Source: G963669295 sp963669295
GTDB lineage: Bacteria; Bacteroidota; Bacteroidia; Flavobacteriales_D; CALLUQ01
DNA: 64,000 bases
Direction: 5' to 3'
NCBI GenBank assembly: GCA_963669295.1
Contig: OY769938.1
Span: 1,922,001-1,986,000, forward strand
Shown here: positions 40,862 to 49,253 of the stretch, piece after piece
Layout of the letters: each line of letters begins with the position of its first letter
How positions within the stretch are numbered: position 1 is the stretch's first letter
Made by a program: the position numbers and the translations under genes
The notes under the pieces: model-generated
The model's database searches: none
Told to the model about the DNA's origin: nothing
The model's input: the letters and a program-made list of their open reading frames with translations, nothing else

Positions 40862-43156
40862 TTACTTAATCACAAGCTTTTTTGAGTAGGTTTTTCCTGA
40901 AATTTGAATGTTAAGGAAATACACGCCTTGTGAAATGTTATTCAGTGAAATATCAGTAAGGTACTCTCCTGAAATCTGCTTTAGTTGCTTGCCATATAAC
41001 ACTTTACCTACTACATCTAACACTTCAAAGCTGAAGTCGGTTGTACCAGGAATATCAATGGCAAATGTAAACTGACCTGCAGATGGGTTGGGATATACAT
41101 CAATGACGTTGTTGAAATCGAAATCTCCAAAGATACCTACGTTGGTTTGCACCTCAATATCGAAAGTAGATACGGTAGCGCAACCGAATCCGTCGGTATA
41201 AGTATAAGTGATGGTGTGTGTACCAACACCCGCAGTATTAGGATCGAACATGTTACCTGTTACTCCAGTGCCTGAAAATGTACCACCAGCAGGAGTAGCA
41301 TCGAGCATAAAGGCAGCATCGGTAACATCAACAATAGCTGGGTTGTTAAAAGTAATGTTCGCTGCTGGTGCTACGTATGCGTCGGTAGCAGTTTGTGGGC
41401 TGGCGCAGTTGCTGTAGCCTACTTGCACTTCCCAATCGTAGAAGAAATAGTAGTAATTGCCACCAGCACTAGAAGTGTGGATGGAAAGGGTATCTACTTT
41501 TTCATAAGGATAGTTTACGCCAGCATTGTTACGATAAAGGTCAACAGTACCGTTCATGCGTAATTCGTAGTTTACCCCAGGCAGTACTTCATAGTTAAGG
41601 TTGATGCGTTGTTCACCATCTATCAGGGTATAGGTGCCAAAGTCGAGCAAGTTACCGCCCTCATCCAACAATTGGATGGTACGATCACCAGCACCATCAG
41701 CATACACCTTTACAGAGTTTATGCGCAATGGCTTCATTACATCAAAGATGAGGTATTGGTTGTCGTTGCCAAAATAGCCTCCACCAGCTGAGTTATCTAA
41801 TAACCCCACGTTGGTAGCCACACCAGGTACTGCCGATTGATCTTCAGCAAAATAAGTGGTGGTGCTGTTGAGGGTTGGCGTAGTAAAGCTGTTGCCTGTA
41901 CCTACTTCAAACCCATTGTCATCGTACCAGTGCACATCAGTACCAGAAGCGGTTAAAATAGCAGTATTGCCGCTACAAATGCTATCACCAACAGTGGTTG
42001 GCGCATTTGGTGTTGGGTTAGAAATTACATTGAAAGGAGAAGAAGTTCCAGTACCACAATAATTGGTTACCGTTACATCGTAGTTCCCTCCTGCTGTAAC
42101 TGTAATGCTTTGCGTTGTTGCACCGGTAGACCAGGTATAGCTGCTACCAGCAGTAGCTGTTAGCGTAATTTGGTCGCCATCGCAGATGTATGGTGAAATA
42201 TCAGAATATACCTGAATGGTAGGGTTCCCGGGAGGGTCTTGTTGTGTTAATGTAAAAGGAACAGCTGTCCAGTTGTTGTTTTCGTCCTCTTCAACAAAGT
42301 TGTTGTTAGGGTCGGCTTCCATCACAATCCAGTAATCGCCATTACAGGTGCCAGGAGGAATGTTTACCCACATGCCATCCAGGTGTTCACCATAAATATC
42401 GGTCCAACCACTAGAAATGCCTTGTTCAATAGGAGAACAACCGTATTGACCACCACCTAAACCGTAATTTGGGAAGTCGTTATTCAATAGCGTATTTCCT
42501 TGTTGGTAAATGGTGTTCACATCTTTACAATGATCAGCATAGTACGAACAGTTGCCATAATCCATCAAGCAAAAACCAACTTTTGCTCCATTTCCAACAA
42601 TGTCCCAGTTTCTAGGATCGGGCTCGTTAGGGTCTTCTACACGAAGTGTCATCGTTGCCCAATCGTCTACGTGATTGTGCCCGTGGGTAGGGTGATAGGT
42701 CATGGTACCGGCCATGTGGTCGGTATAGGTCATTACACTCCCGCTTTTTTGGTACACCCGTTGGAAGATGATTTGACGGGCAATTTCATTGTTTGGGCAG
42801 TAATACTGATCGGTAGAGTTGGGGTCATAAATCGAAAAAGTATCCGTGCCACAAACAAACCAGCGCATACCATTATCGTCGGCACCACGCACGGTAAACG
42901 AACCGTGTCCAATGTTAGGTGTTGAGCCGGTTACTCTCAAACGCCCATTGTTGGCACCGTTACCAGTTTGTGAGTATTCATCAGGGCCGTTGGCATAGCT
43001 TTCCAAAGCGAACCACGAAACAGTAATGTCTGGGTATAAAATGCAGTTTTGTGAATTGTCTTCACACACACACGACGTAGCGTTAGTGGTGGTACATTGG
43101 GCAGTAGCTAACAGTGGTAGGCTGACAACTGCTCCCAATAGTAAAAGTTTTTTCAT
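40862..43156 (-). CDS. Second lysyl-oxidase-like copper amine oxidase domain protein with T9SS sorting domain
   Basis: A 764-residue paralogue of the protein at 37521-39587. The start was set at the ATG at 43156, which gives a clean signal peptide (1-19, ending LATAQ); an upstream in-frame TTG was rejected. The oxidase domain (about 40-305) keeps His158-x-His160-x-His162, Lys192 in AKVGFCLMDYG and Tyr255 in TDIYGEHLDG, at the same residue numbers as the paralogue. Two Ig-like domains follow (the second, VDVTDAAFMLDATPAGGTFS, is absent from the paralogue), then a type A T9SS tail (IDVYPNPSAGQFTF). First gene of the operon. Confidence 0.85.
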   Translation of the reverse strand: MKKLLLLGAVVSLPLLATAQCTTTNATSCVCEDNSQNCILYPDITVSWFALESYANGPDEYSQTGNGANNGRLRVTGSTPNIGHGSFTVRGADDNGMRWFVCGTDTFSIYDPNSTDQYYCPNNEIARQIIFQRVYQKSGSVMTYTDHMAGTMTYHPTHGHNHVDDWATMTLRVEDPNEPDPRNWDIVGNGAKVGFCLMDYGNCSYYADHCKDVNTIYQQGNTLLNNDFPNYGLGGGQYGCSPIEQGISSGWTDIYGEHLDGMWVNIPPGTCNGDYWIVMEADPNNNFVEEDENNNWTAVPFTLTQQDPPGNPTIQVYSDISPYICDGDQITLTATAGSSYTWSTGATTQSITVTAGGNYDVTVTNYCGTGTSSPFNVISNPTPNAPTTVGDSICSGNTAILTASGTDVHWYDDNGFEVGTGNSFTTPTLNSTTTYFAEDQSAVPGVATNVGLLDNSAGGGYFGNDNQYLIFDVMKPLRINSVKVYADGAGDRTIQLLDEGGNLLDFGTYTLIDGEQRINLNYEVLPGVNYELRMNGTVDLYRNNAGVNYPYEKVDTLSIHTSSAGGNYYYFFYDWEVQVGYSNCASPQTATDAYVAPAANITFNNPAIVDVTDAAFMLDATPAGGTFSGTGVTGNMFDPNTAGVGTHTITYTYTDGFGCATVSTFDIEVQTNVGIFGDFDFNNVIDVYPNPSAGQFTFAIDIPGTTDFSFEVLDVVGKVLYGKQLKQISGEYLTDISLNNISQGVYFLNIQISGKTYSKKLVIK

Positions 43157-43182
43157 ATAGCAGGTGGTATTAATTTGGATGG

Positions 43183-43214
43183 AAAAAGTACTAAAAATAT
43201 CGGTTATTAACAAA
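43183..43214 (-). promoter_or_regulatory. Probable promoter of the lysyl-oxidase-like operon
   Basis: On the minus strand TTTG (43214-43211), 20 bases, TACTTTTT (43190-43183), one mismatch in the -7 box. It lies 26 bases before the ATG at 43156. The spacer contains a copy of the decamer TTATTAACAA on the plus strand (43204-43213), also found three times before rpiB. Confidence 0.45.
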
Positions 43215-43430
43215 TTGTAATGTTACTGTTAATAAGATTGCTAAACCTTAGTTCTACTAGCATTACAGCGGGACAGGGGGTTGTGGGAAATGGAGGCACT
43301 GCTTCATCTGACTTTTTGAAGAACATGAGCTACGAAAAGGTGGGCATGCATACGGGTTTTAAAAGCAATAGGAAACGACCCTATGTTTATCGTTGGGGCC
43401 TGACCATTGTGAAAAAACCACAAAACAAGG

Positions 43431-43710
43431 TCAACTTAGACCTTCAACAACGTCAAATTTGACGTTTGAGAACCTCAAATTTGAGCATCCATAACCTCAA
43501 ATTACACCTTCATAATGCTTAACCGAGATACACAAGGCCTGGCTTGCGGAGATACAAGCCCAACGTTCGGCTTCATGATGCTCAACGTTCAGCATGCCGA
43601 ACGTCGTTGTTTAGAAGGGAGATCAGGAACGTTGAGCTTCAGTACCTCAATCGACGATCAGGAAGCTCAAACGTCGGGATCACCAGGCTCAACCGACACC
43701 TTATTTTCGC
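43431..43710. repeat. Degenerate tandem array with a 22-bp period (about 13 units)
   Basis: Units start at 43431, 43453, 43475, 43497, 43519, about 43540, 43560, 43582, 43604, 43626, 43647, 43667 and 43689. Spacings are 20-22 bp, mostly exactly 22. The consensus is roughly TCAAcgTTcAGCwTCA followed by about 6 weakly conserved bases ending in C. Several units are near-palindromic: ACGTCAAATTTGACGT at 43451-43466 and CTCAAATTTGAG at 43474-43485. The period is not a multiple of 3, so it is not a protein repeat. Confidence 0.7.
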
Positions 43711-43844
43711 CTGTTTTAACCAGGGTTGCAACGCCAGTACACATTGCTTAAATAACCAATAACAAGGCAAAGGGTATTGCTTGCCTGCTGAGGTAAAAAG
43801 GAATGGTGTGAAAGAAAAACTGGAGGAAAAAAACGGGGAGCAAA

Positions 43845-45092
43845 CTACTCGTTCAACAACATTTCGATAAACGCCATGATGTCGCGCTTATAGTCATCGT
43901 AGTAATGGCCAGTGCCCGGCCCGTAAAAACCAGTATGAATTTTTCGAATCTCCCCTTTTTTGTCAATAAAAATAGAGGTAGGATACGACATGATGTGGTT
44001 GAGCATGGGCAAACTTTCACTTGCTTTTTGCTTACTGGGCGAGGTAGAAGCAATCAGGAAATCGTAGTTGCAATTCAAGTGACCTTTCATTTTCAGCACG
44101 TTCTTTTTTGCTTGCTCAAACGTTGCTGTTTTCTCGTAGGCCAACCCAATGATTTCCAGTCCGCTGGTATTGTACTTGCTGTATAGCTCGGAGTACATGG
44201 TTGATTCGTCCATGCAATTAGGGCACCAACTGCCCATTATTTGAGCAATCACCACTTTATTGTTGTATTTCTCGTCTGATAAAGAGACCATATTGCTATC
44301 GAGGTCGGGAAAGGTAAATGCCAGTCGATCATAGCCTTCTTTTAAATAAGTAAGTGAATCGGGGTGGCGTAAGGTGAAGTCATTATTGAGTTGGGCTACC
44401 CAGGGTTCTTTCCAGTGCGTGCCTGACCAAAAGTTGCCTTCCAGCTGATTGCTATCGTTCAGTACTGCTTTGAATAAAAAGGCATGCGAACCATCGAAAC
44501 AAGAAAGGTTGAATTCGTTGTTGACCATGGTGCCTTCCAAAAACCGATAATCGCCGGTTTCGGTAACAAAGGTGCCAGTAAGGTGTACACCATATTGTTG
44601 AAATTGGCCTATGGCTTTATAGTTATCCTCAGTATTTGGACTAAAATCGGTTTCCCAATTGCCTGCTACGTTGGCACCAGTGGCTCCTTTGTCAAAAGCA
44701 AATCGAAAATCACTATGCGTTGCCTCGAAAGGAATTTTATAATCGTTATCACGGGCATAATTGTGCCAAAAACCACTGAAAGAAGAGTCGGAAGAAATAA
44801 CACCAATAAAGGCAGAATTGAATACCGGCATTTCTATGAAAACAGAGTCGTTACGCACAGCAACATCTTCAGCTTTAATGCGCTCAGAGCTGTTGATAAT
44901 TTCTAACGAATACTGAGTATCAGTAATCGATAGGTCGAAATTAAACGGCAAATCTTCTTCTCCAAGATTGAGCGCAATGCGCCATCTCCCTTCCTTTAAT
45001 TTCGGACCATCGGTTGTTTCCGTGGTAGGGGTTTCCGAAGTGCAAGCGAGTAGTAAAGCAGGAGCAAGAAACAGTAATATCAAACGCCTCAT
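43845..45092 (-). CDS. TlpA-like thioredoxin-fold lipoprotein
   Basis: A 415-residue lipoprotein (lipobox LLLACTS, Cys17). An N-terminal beta-rich domain of about 240 residues (LKEGRWRIALNLGEEDLPFNFDL) precedes a thioredoxin/AhpC-like domain with GSWCPNC, Cys290 and Cys293, and the cis-Pro region SYPTSIFIDKKGEI. Such proteins reduce or isomerise disulphides or serve cytochrome maturation in the periplasm. The partner is not known. A TACTTTTG promoter box lies 18 bases before the ATG, just after the terminator of the aldehyde dehydrogenase gene. Confidence 0.9.
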   Translation of the reverse strand: MRRLILLFLAPALLLACTSETPTTETTDGPKLKEGRWRIALNLGEEDLPFNFDLSITDTQYSLEIINSSERIKAEDVAVRNDSVFIEMPVFNSAFIGVISSDSSFSGFWHNYARDNDYKIPFEATHSDFRFAFDKGATGANVAGNWETDFSPNTEDNYKAIGQFQQYGVHLTGTFVTETGDYRFLEGTMVNNEFNLSCFDGSHAFLFKAVLNDSNQLEGNFWSGTHWKEPWVAQLNNDFTLRHPDSLTYLKEGYDRLAFTFPDLDSNMVSLSDEKYNNKVVIAQIMGSWCPNCMDESTMYSELYSKYNTSGLEIIGLAYEKTATFEQAKKNVLKMKGHLNCNYDFLIASTSPSKQKASESLPMLNHIMSYPTSIFIDKKGEIRKIHTGFYGPGTGHYYDDYKRDIMAFIEMLLNE

Positions 45093-45110
45093 AAGCTAAC
45101 GAATAGAGCG

Positions 45111-45118
45111 CAAAAGTA
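45111..45118 (-). promoter_or_regulatory. Promoter -7 box of the TlpA-like lipoprotein gene
   Basis: TACTTTTG on the minus strand exactly matches TAnnTTTG and lies 18 bases before the ATG. The -33 region has only a partial match (TTGG). Confidence 0.5.
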
Positions 45119-45144
45119 GCTAAAATGTTCAACACCACCAATTG

Positions 45145-45180
45145 AAAAAAAAATCCCCTCTTGCGCGAACAAGAGGGGAT
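45145..45180 (-). terminator. Intrinsic terminator after the aldehyde dehydrogenase gene
   Basis: An 11-bp stem (ATCCCCTCTTG with CAAGAGGGGAT, loop of about 6) runs into T8-9 on the minus strand. It lies 21 bases after the stop at 45202. Confidence 0.9.
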
Positions 45181-45201
45181 GATATTAGTGGGGAATAGAG
45201 G

Positions 45202-46764
45202 TTATAAATCGAACTTAATGCCTTGTGCTAATGGTAAGCTTGGGCTATAGTTAGTGGTATTGGTTTGGCGACGCATGTAAATTTTCCATGCATCAGAACC
45301 TGACTCACGTCCTCCACCGGTTTCTTTTTCGCCACCAAAGGCACCACCAATTTCTGCACCTGAGGTACCAATATTAACATTGGCAATACCGCAATCAGAG
45401 CCTGCATGCGAAAGGAACGCTTCCGCTTCACGTAAGTTGGTAGTCATAATGGCCGACGATAACCCTTGAGGCACATCATTTTGAATGGCAATGGCATTGG
45501 TAACATCACCGCTGTACTTCAACAAGTAAAGAATAGGGGCAAATGTTTCGTGTTGCACAATGCCAAAGCTGTTGTTGGCTTCAGCGATAGCTGGCTTTAC
45601 GTAGCAACCGCTTTCGTATTCAGCACCTTCTAACACACCGCCTTCTACCACAACGTTGCCACCTTCTGTAGCCACCTTATTCAGCGCTTCGTTATACATG
45701 GCCACAGCATCAGTATCGATAAGTGGACCAACGTGGTTGTTTTCATCCAGCGGATTACCAATCTTTAATTGGCCGTATGCGTTCACCAGTTTCTCTTTTA
45801 CCTGGTCGTATATCGATTCGTGAATGATAAGCCTACGTGTGCTGGTACAACGTTGCCCACAAGTACCAACAGCGCCAAAAACAGCACCGATAATGGTCAT
45901 TTCTAAATCGGCTTCGGGTGTAATAATGATGGCGTTGTTACCACCGAGTTCTAACAATGATTTACCCAATCGAGCACCTACTGCAGCACCAACAGACTTA
46001 CCCATCCTGGTAGATCCTGTGGCAGATACCAACGGCACACGACTATCGTTGGCCATCAGTTTTCCTACATCAGCACCACCAATTACTACACAAGAAACGC
46101 CCTCAGGCACATTGTTCTTTTCAAAAACCTTGGCCGCAATGTTTTGGCAGGCCACCGCACAAAGGGGTGTTTTTTCTGATGGCTTCCACACACACACGTC
46201 GCCACAAATCCATGCCAAAGCAGTGTTCCAGCACCAAACGGCTACTGGGAAGTTAAAGGCAGATATAATGCCCACAATGCCTAGTGGGTGGTATTGTTCG
46301 TACATGCGGTGTCCTGGCCTTTCCGAGTGCATGGTCAATCCGTGCAACTGGCGCGAAAGCCCTACAGCAAAGTCACAGATATCGATCATTTCTTGCACTT
46401 CGCCCAGCCCTTCCTGGTAAGACTTGCCCATTTCATAAGACACTAGCTTGCCCAGGGGCTCTTTGTATTTACGTAGTTCTTCACCAAATTGGCGAACCAT
46501 TTCTCCTCGCTTTGGAGCAGGAACCATGCGCCATTCTTTAAAAGCTTCTTCTGCTTTTTTGATGCATGCTTCATATTCGGTTTCTGTAGCAGATAGCACT
46601 GAACCAATTAGCTGACCGTCTACCGGAGAATAAGAATCAATTTTTTCTCCACGGGTTTTAAACCAGTGGGAACCAGTAGATGAACCACTATTTTCTGATT
46701 GAATGCCAAGGGCACTGAGTGCCTCCATGATCCCGAAATTATCGGTAGCGACTTCTTGTGACAT
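45202..46764 (-). CDS. ALDH7-type aldehyde dehydrogenase (aminoadipate-semialdehyde / piperideine-6-carboxylate dehydrogenase-like)
   Basis: A 520-residue NAD(P)-dependent aldehyde dehydrogenase. Asn171 (AFNFPVAVWCWN), Glu272 (LELGGNNA) and nucleophile Cys306 (GQRCTSTRR) are present. ALDH7 signatures are HPLGIVGIISAFNFPVAVW and the C-terminal GTSGAEIGGAFGGEKETGGG. ALDH7 enzymes oxidise 2-aminoadipate 6-semialdehyde, the free form of allysine, in lysine breakdown. It is a single-gene unit with its own promoter and terminator. It lies near the lysyl-oxidase-like genes, whose product on lysine would be allysine, but it has no signal peptide. Confidence 0.92.
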   Translation of the reverse strand: MSQEVATDNFGIMEALSALGIQSENSGSSTGSHWFKTRGEKIDSYSPVDGQLIGSVLSATETEYEACIKKAEEAFKEWRMVPAPKRGEMVRQFGEELRKYKEPLGKLVSYEMGKSYQEGLGEVQEMIDICDFAVGLSRQLHGLTMHSERPGHRMYEQYHPLGIVGIISAFNFPVAVWCWNTALAWICGDVCVWKPSEKTPLCAVACQNIAAKVFEKNNVPEGVSCVVIGGADVGKLMANDSRVPLVSATGSTRMGKSVGAAVGARLGKSLLELGGNNAIIITPEADLEMTIIGAVFGAVGTCGQRCTSTRRLIIHESIYDQVKEKLVNAYGQLKIGNPLDENNHVGPLIDTDAVAMYNEALNKVATEGGNVVVEGGVLEGAEYESGCYVKPAIAEANNSFGIVQHETFAPILYLLKYSGDVTNAIAIQNDVPQGLSSAIMTTNLREAEAFLSHAGSDCGIANVNIGTSGAEIGGAFGGEKETGGGRESGSDAWKIYMRRQTNTTNYSPSLPLAQGIKFDL

Positions 46765-46800
46765 AAGTTTAAGGTTGTGTTGTGTAAGTTATAATAGGCG

Positions 46801-46830
46801 CAAAAATAAGGATTTAAATGCCAAACCAAA
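46801..46830 (-). promoter_or_regulatory. Promoter of the aldehyde dehydrogenase gene
   Basis: On the minus strand TTTG (46830-46827), 18 bases, TATTTTTG (46808-46801): both boxes exact. The -7 box lies 36 bases before the ATG. Confidence 0.65.
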
Positions 46831-46857
46831 AGAAATGAAGGAATAGTTCAACCCGTG

Positions 46858-48282
46858 TTATAGGGGCGATTCTTCCTCTTTTTCATCTTCTTGAGGAGTG
46901 CTTGGTTCTTCTGCTTCGTGAGTAGATTCCTCCGCAGGTATTTCTGTAGCGGCAGGGTCAGCAGGAATGGGTTCGGTCATCACCAGTGCATCTGGATGAG
47001 CTTCTTCCAACAGTAGTGGTTCAGCAGGCTCTAAGTCTAAATCTTTTACCACCTCCTTCATTGATTCGATGCGTAGCCCGTTTTTAATCAATGAGATGGT
47101 CATAATAATGCTGGTGATAAGAATGGTGTACAGCAAGATGCCCGAGTCGAAGTCGCGATCCATATAACGTCGCGGAATCTGATAAAACAACAGAATGGTT
47201 ATTAATCCCCTGGGAGCAATATATAGCTGAGGAAAAATGTCGCGACGCACAAACAATTTCAAGAAAATGAACCGCACCAGGTAAAGACCGGCAACAATTA
47301 AACAACTAATTACCGCCACAGCTGGATCAGCCAGCGACCCCAAAACAATGTTAATCCCAAAAATCACAAAGAAAAAGGTGCGAATAACAAAGGCCGATTC
47401 TACGGTCACCACATGAAAATCGTGCATAATATGCCCAATAGCTTCACCGTTGATGAGTTTTTTAAGTGGCCCACGAAAAAACACCAGGTGGTTACTTAAT
47501 ACCAGCCCAAAAATAAGGATGATGATAAGGGAGGAGAGGTGAAACATCTTGCCAATGGAGTACGCCAACAAGAGCACGGCAATGAGCAGAAAAAGCTTGA
47601 CTTGTGTTTTGAGCTTTTGAAATAAAAACACCAACCCATAGCTAATAACAACAGCCAGGCCGATGGTAATAAAAATATTGGTGACCACATCAAGCACCAC
47701 TGTTTTGGCACTTTGTGCATCGGCATTCCCCACCAAAAAGTAAAAGAACATAATGCCAAGAATGTCAGAAAAAGTGCTTTCATAAATCATGAACTCTTTC
47801 TTTGTATCATCCAGCCCACCCACACTTGGTATAATAATGGCGCTACTCATAATTGATAAAGGGATGGCGTATACCAGGGCATTGAAGAAGCTATCTACAA
47901 TAAAGAAGTGAATGATAAATGCACAAACAAAAGCAGAACCTACCAATGCAAACATTGCTACCACAAAAGACTTCCATATAATGGGCCACTTTTCTTTGGT
48001 TAACTCAAGCTCTAAGGCGGCTTCAAGCACAATCATAATTAACCCAACAGTTCCCAGGATTTCCAGGGCAGAACTTAGGTTGCCCGCAGAAACATTGAAA
48101 AATGTCATGCCTTGTTTTAACAAGATACCAAGTACAATGAGCATGAGCACACTGGGAACATTGGTTTTCTTTGCCAGGATGTTAAACAGGTACGATAAAA
48201 TAATAATTACCGAAGCGGCAATGATGAAGCCGTAGGTGCCAAGTTTACTGGCTAAAACAATGGAAAGCATGGTGTCGTGCAT
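46858..48282 (-). CDS. Cation/proton antiporter (CPA family) with acidic tail
   Basis: About 474 residues, with 12 or so membrane helices in the first 400 residues. Antiporter-like features include LAKKTNVPSVLMLIVLGILL at the start and YESTFSDILGIMFFYFLVG in the middle, where the family keeps its ion-binding acidic residue. The last 60 residues form an acidic Pro/Glu-rich cytoplasmic tail. It probably exchanges Na+ or K+ for H+. The ATG at 48282 was preferred; the GTG at 48285 overlaps the stop of the preceding gene (TAGTGATG), so the two are coupled. Confidence 0.88.
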   Translation of the reverse strand: MHDTMLSIVLASKLGTYGFIIAASVIIILSYLFNILAKKTNVPSVLMLIVLGILLKQGMTFFNVSAGNLSSALEILGTVGLIMIVLEAALELELTKEKWPIIWKSFVVAMFALVGSAFVCAFIIHFFIVDSFFNALVYAIPLSIMSSAIIIPSVGGLDDTKKEFMIYESTFSDILGIMFFYFLVGNADAQSAKTVVLDVVTNIFITIGLAVVISYGLVFLFQKLKTQVKLFLLIAVLLLAYSIGKMFHLSSLIIILIFGLVLSNHLVFFRGPLKKLINGEAIGHIMHDFHVVTVESAFVIRTFFFVIFGINIVLGSLADPAVAVISCLIVAGLYLVRFIFLKLFVRRDIFPQLYIAPRGLITILLFYQIPRRYMDRDFDSGILLYTILITSIIMTISLIKNGLRIESMKEVVKDLDLEPAEPLLLEEAHPDALVMTEPIPADPAATEIPAEESTHEAEEPSTPQEDEKEEESPL

Positions 48283-48284
48283 CA

Positions 48285-49199
48285 CTAATATTCTTCAATT
48301 TCTTTGCGCTGTTGCTTCGCCTTTTTTTCGTGCTCTTGTTGTTCTAAAGAGGCCCCGGGCATCAAACGGGCTGTAATAGATTGTGCTACCACAGGAAAGT
48401 AACCTTTAATAATGCCATTTAAATCGTTGGTATTAGGGGGAAATAAAGTAATTGCAGTTCCTCCATATAGTTGTTTTCCTGTGTGATCGAAAATGGTGTA
48501 ATGCACTTTAATCCGGCGACGAAAATCACTATCGCTCAACCCTTGTTGGCCTGGCTCAGCAGCACCCTCCAGGTCGAGTTGATTGATGAATAAAAACACA
48601 TCGGCCTCGTATTTTTGCGACAAATAATCAAGCAAGTTGGGGTTTACGATATTGGTGTTCATATACCGCTCACGGTGTTCAGGCTCACCAACTAACTGCC
48701 CCTCTTCTACCCTGGTACCGGGTGCTTTGGTAGTTTCTTCTTTGCGCTTAAACTTGTTTAGCAACTTTTTTGCTCCTGTCGCCTTTTCTTGTTCTCCTGC
48801 TTGTAAATCAGCGTCAGGAACGGCTTCGTATTTGTATCCAATCGAAGAATAGATGTATTGAAGATCTTTGGCTACTTCTACATCATCGGTGCCTAGCATA
48901 GAAATAGAAGGATAAGCCTTTTGTGCTTCAGCCGAAACGATATGATTCAGCCCCAGGCGTACCCTGTTGCGTACTTGATGAGAGGTTAACTGAGTTTTGC
49001 TAATAATGTCTCGATCAATTTCCGACATGTAAAGCTTAGGTTCATAAGGAATGACCAAGAGCTTGTGTTTGGAAGTACTATGTTTATAAGTGGTAGTGGA
49101 ATTATTGTTAGAGGTATTGTTGGGCGATAATGTATGGTCTTGCCCTAAAACAAGACTGGCACACAAAGTAACAACAGTAGTAACAATTGCTTTAAGCAT
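48285..49199 (-). CDS. Secreted protein of unknown function, cotranscribed with the antiporter
   Basis: A 304-residue protein with a signal peptide (about 1-19, ending VLGQ). A Ser/Thr/Asn-rich linker is followed by KLLVIPYEPKLYMSEIDRDI and a C-terminal domain with DVFLFINQLDLEG and VHYTIFDHTGKQLYGG. The final 25 residues are Lys/Glu-rich. The family is not recognised. It is probably periplasmic, with no T9SS tail. The antiporter start overlaps its stop, so the products are made together. It has a TAAATTTG promoter box. Confidence 0.7.
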   Translation of the reverse strand: MLKAIVTTVVTLCASLVLGQDHTLSPNNTSNNNSTTTYKHSTSKHKLLVIPYEPKLYMSEIDRDIISKTQLTSHQVRNRVRLGLNHIVSAEAQKAYPSISMLGTDDVEVAKDLQYIYSSIGYKYEAVPDADLQAGEQEKATGAKKLLNKFKRKEETTKAPGTRVEEGQLVGEPEHRERYMNTNIVNPNLLDYLSQKYEADVFLFINQLDLEGAAEPGQQGLSDSDFRRRIKVHYTIFDHTGKQLYGGTAITLFPPNTNDLNGIIKGYFPVVAQSITARLMPGASLEQQEHEKKAKQQRKEIEEY

Positions 49200-49228
49200 G
49201 TTGCAAAAGGTTGATGAGGTAAATGTAG

Positions 49229-49236
49229 CAAATTTA
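49229..49236 (-). promoter_or_regulatory. Promoter -7 box of the secreted protein and antiporter operon
   Basis: TAAATTTG on the minus strand, an exact match to TAnnTTTG, 29 bases before the ATG at 49199. The -33 box is unclear. Confidence 0.45.
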
Positions 49237-49253
49237 TTACCAACCCCAGGAGG

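Larger units (their letters stand above)
43157..43844. other. 688-bp gene-poor region upstream of the lysyl-oxidase-like operon
   Basis: No convincing gene. It holds the probable promoter of the operon (43183-43214) and a degenerate 22-bp repeat array (43431-43710). The remaining sequence between 43215 and 43430 shows only a short open frame with no recognisable features. Its GC content looks higher than that of the AT-rich region before rpiB. Confidence 0.6.

Noticed and set aside
43220..43462. An 80-codon open frame on the plus strand upstream of the lysyl-oxidase-like operon
   Set aside because: No signal peptide, family motif or promoter is visible. It overlaps the operon's promoter region and runs into the 22-bp array. 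It looks like chance.
43431..43710. CRISPR array
   Set aside because: The 22-bp units are continuous and all degenerate, with no constant repeat separated by unique spacers, and no cas genes are near.
43515..43751. A 78-codon open frame across the repeat array
   Set aside because: The array period of 22 bp shifts the frame in each unit, so no protein repeat results and the translation is low-complexity.
45824..46420. A 198-codon open frame antisense to the aldehyde dehydrogenase gene
   Set aside because: It is fully inside a well-supported gene and has no recognisable domain. It reflects codon bias of the real gene.
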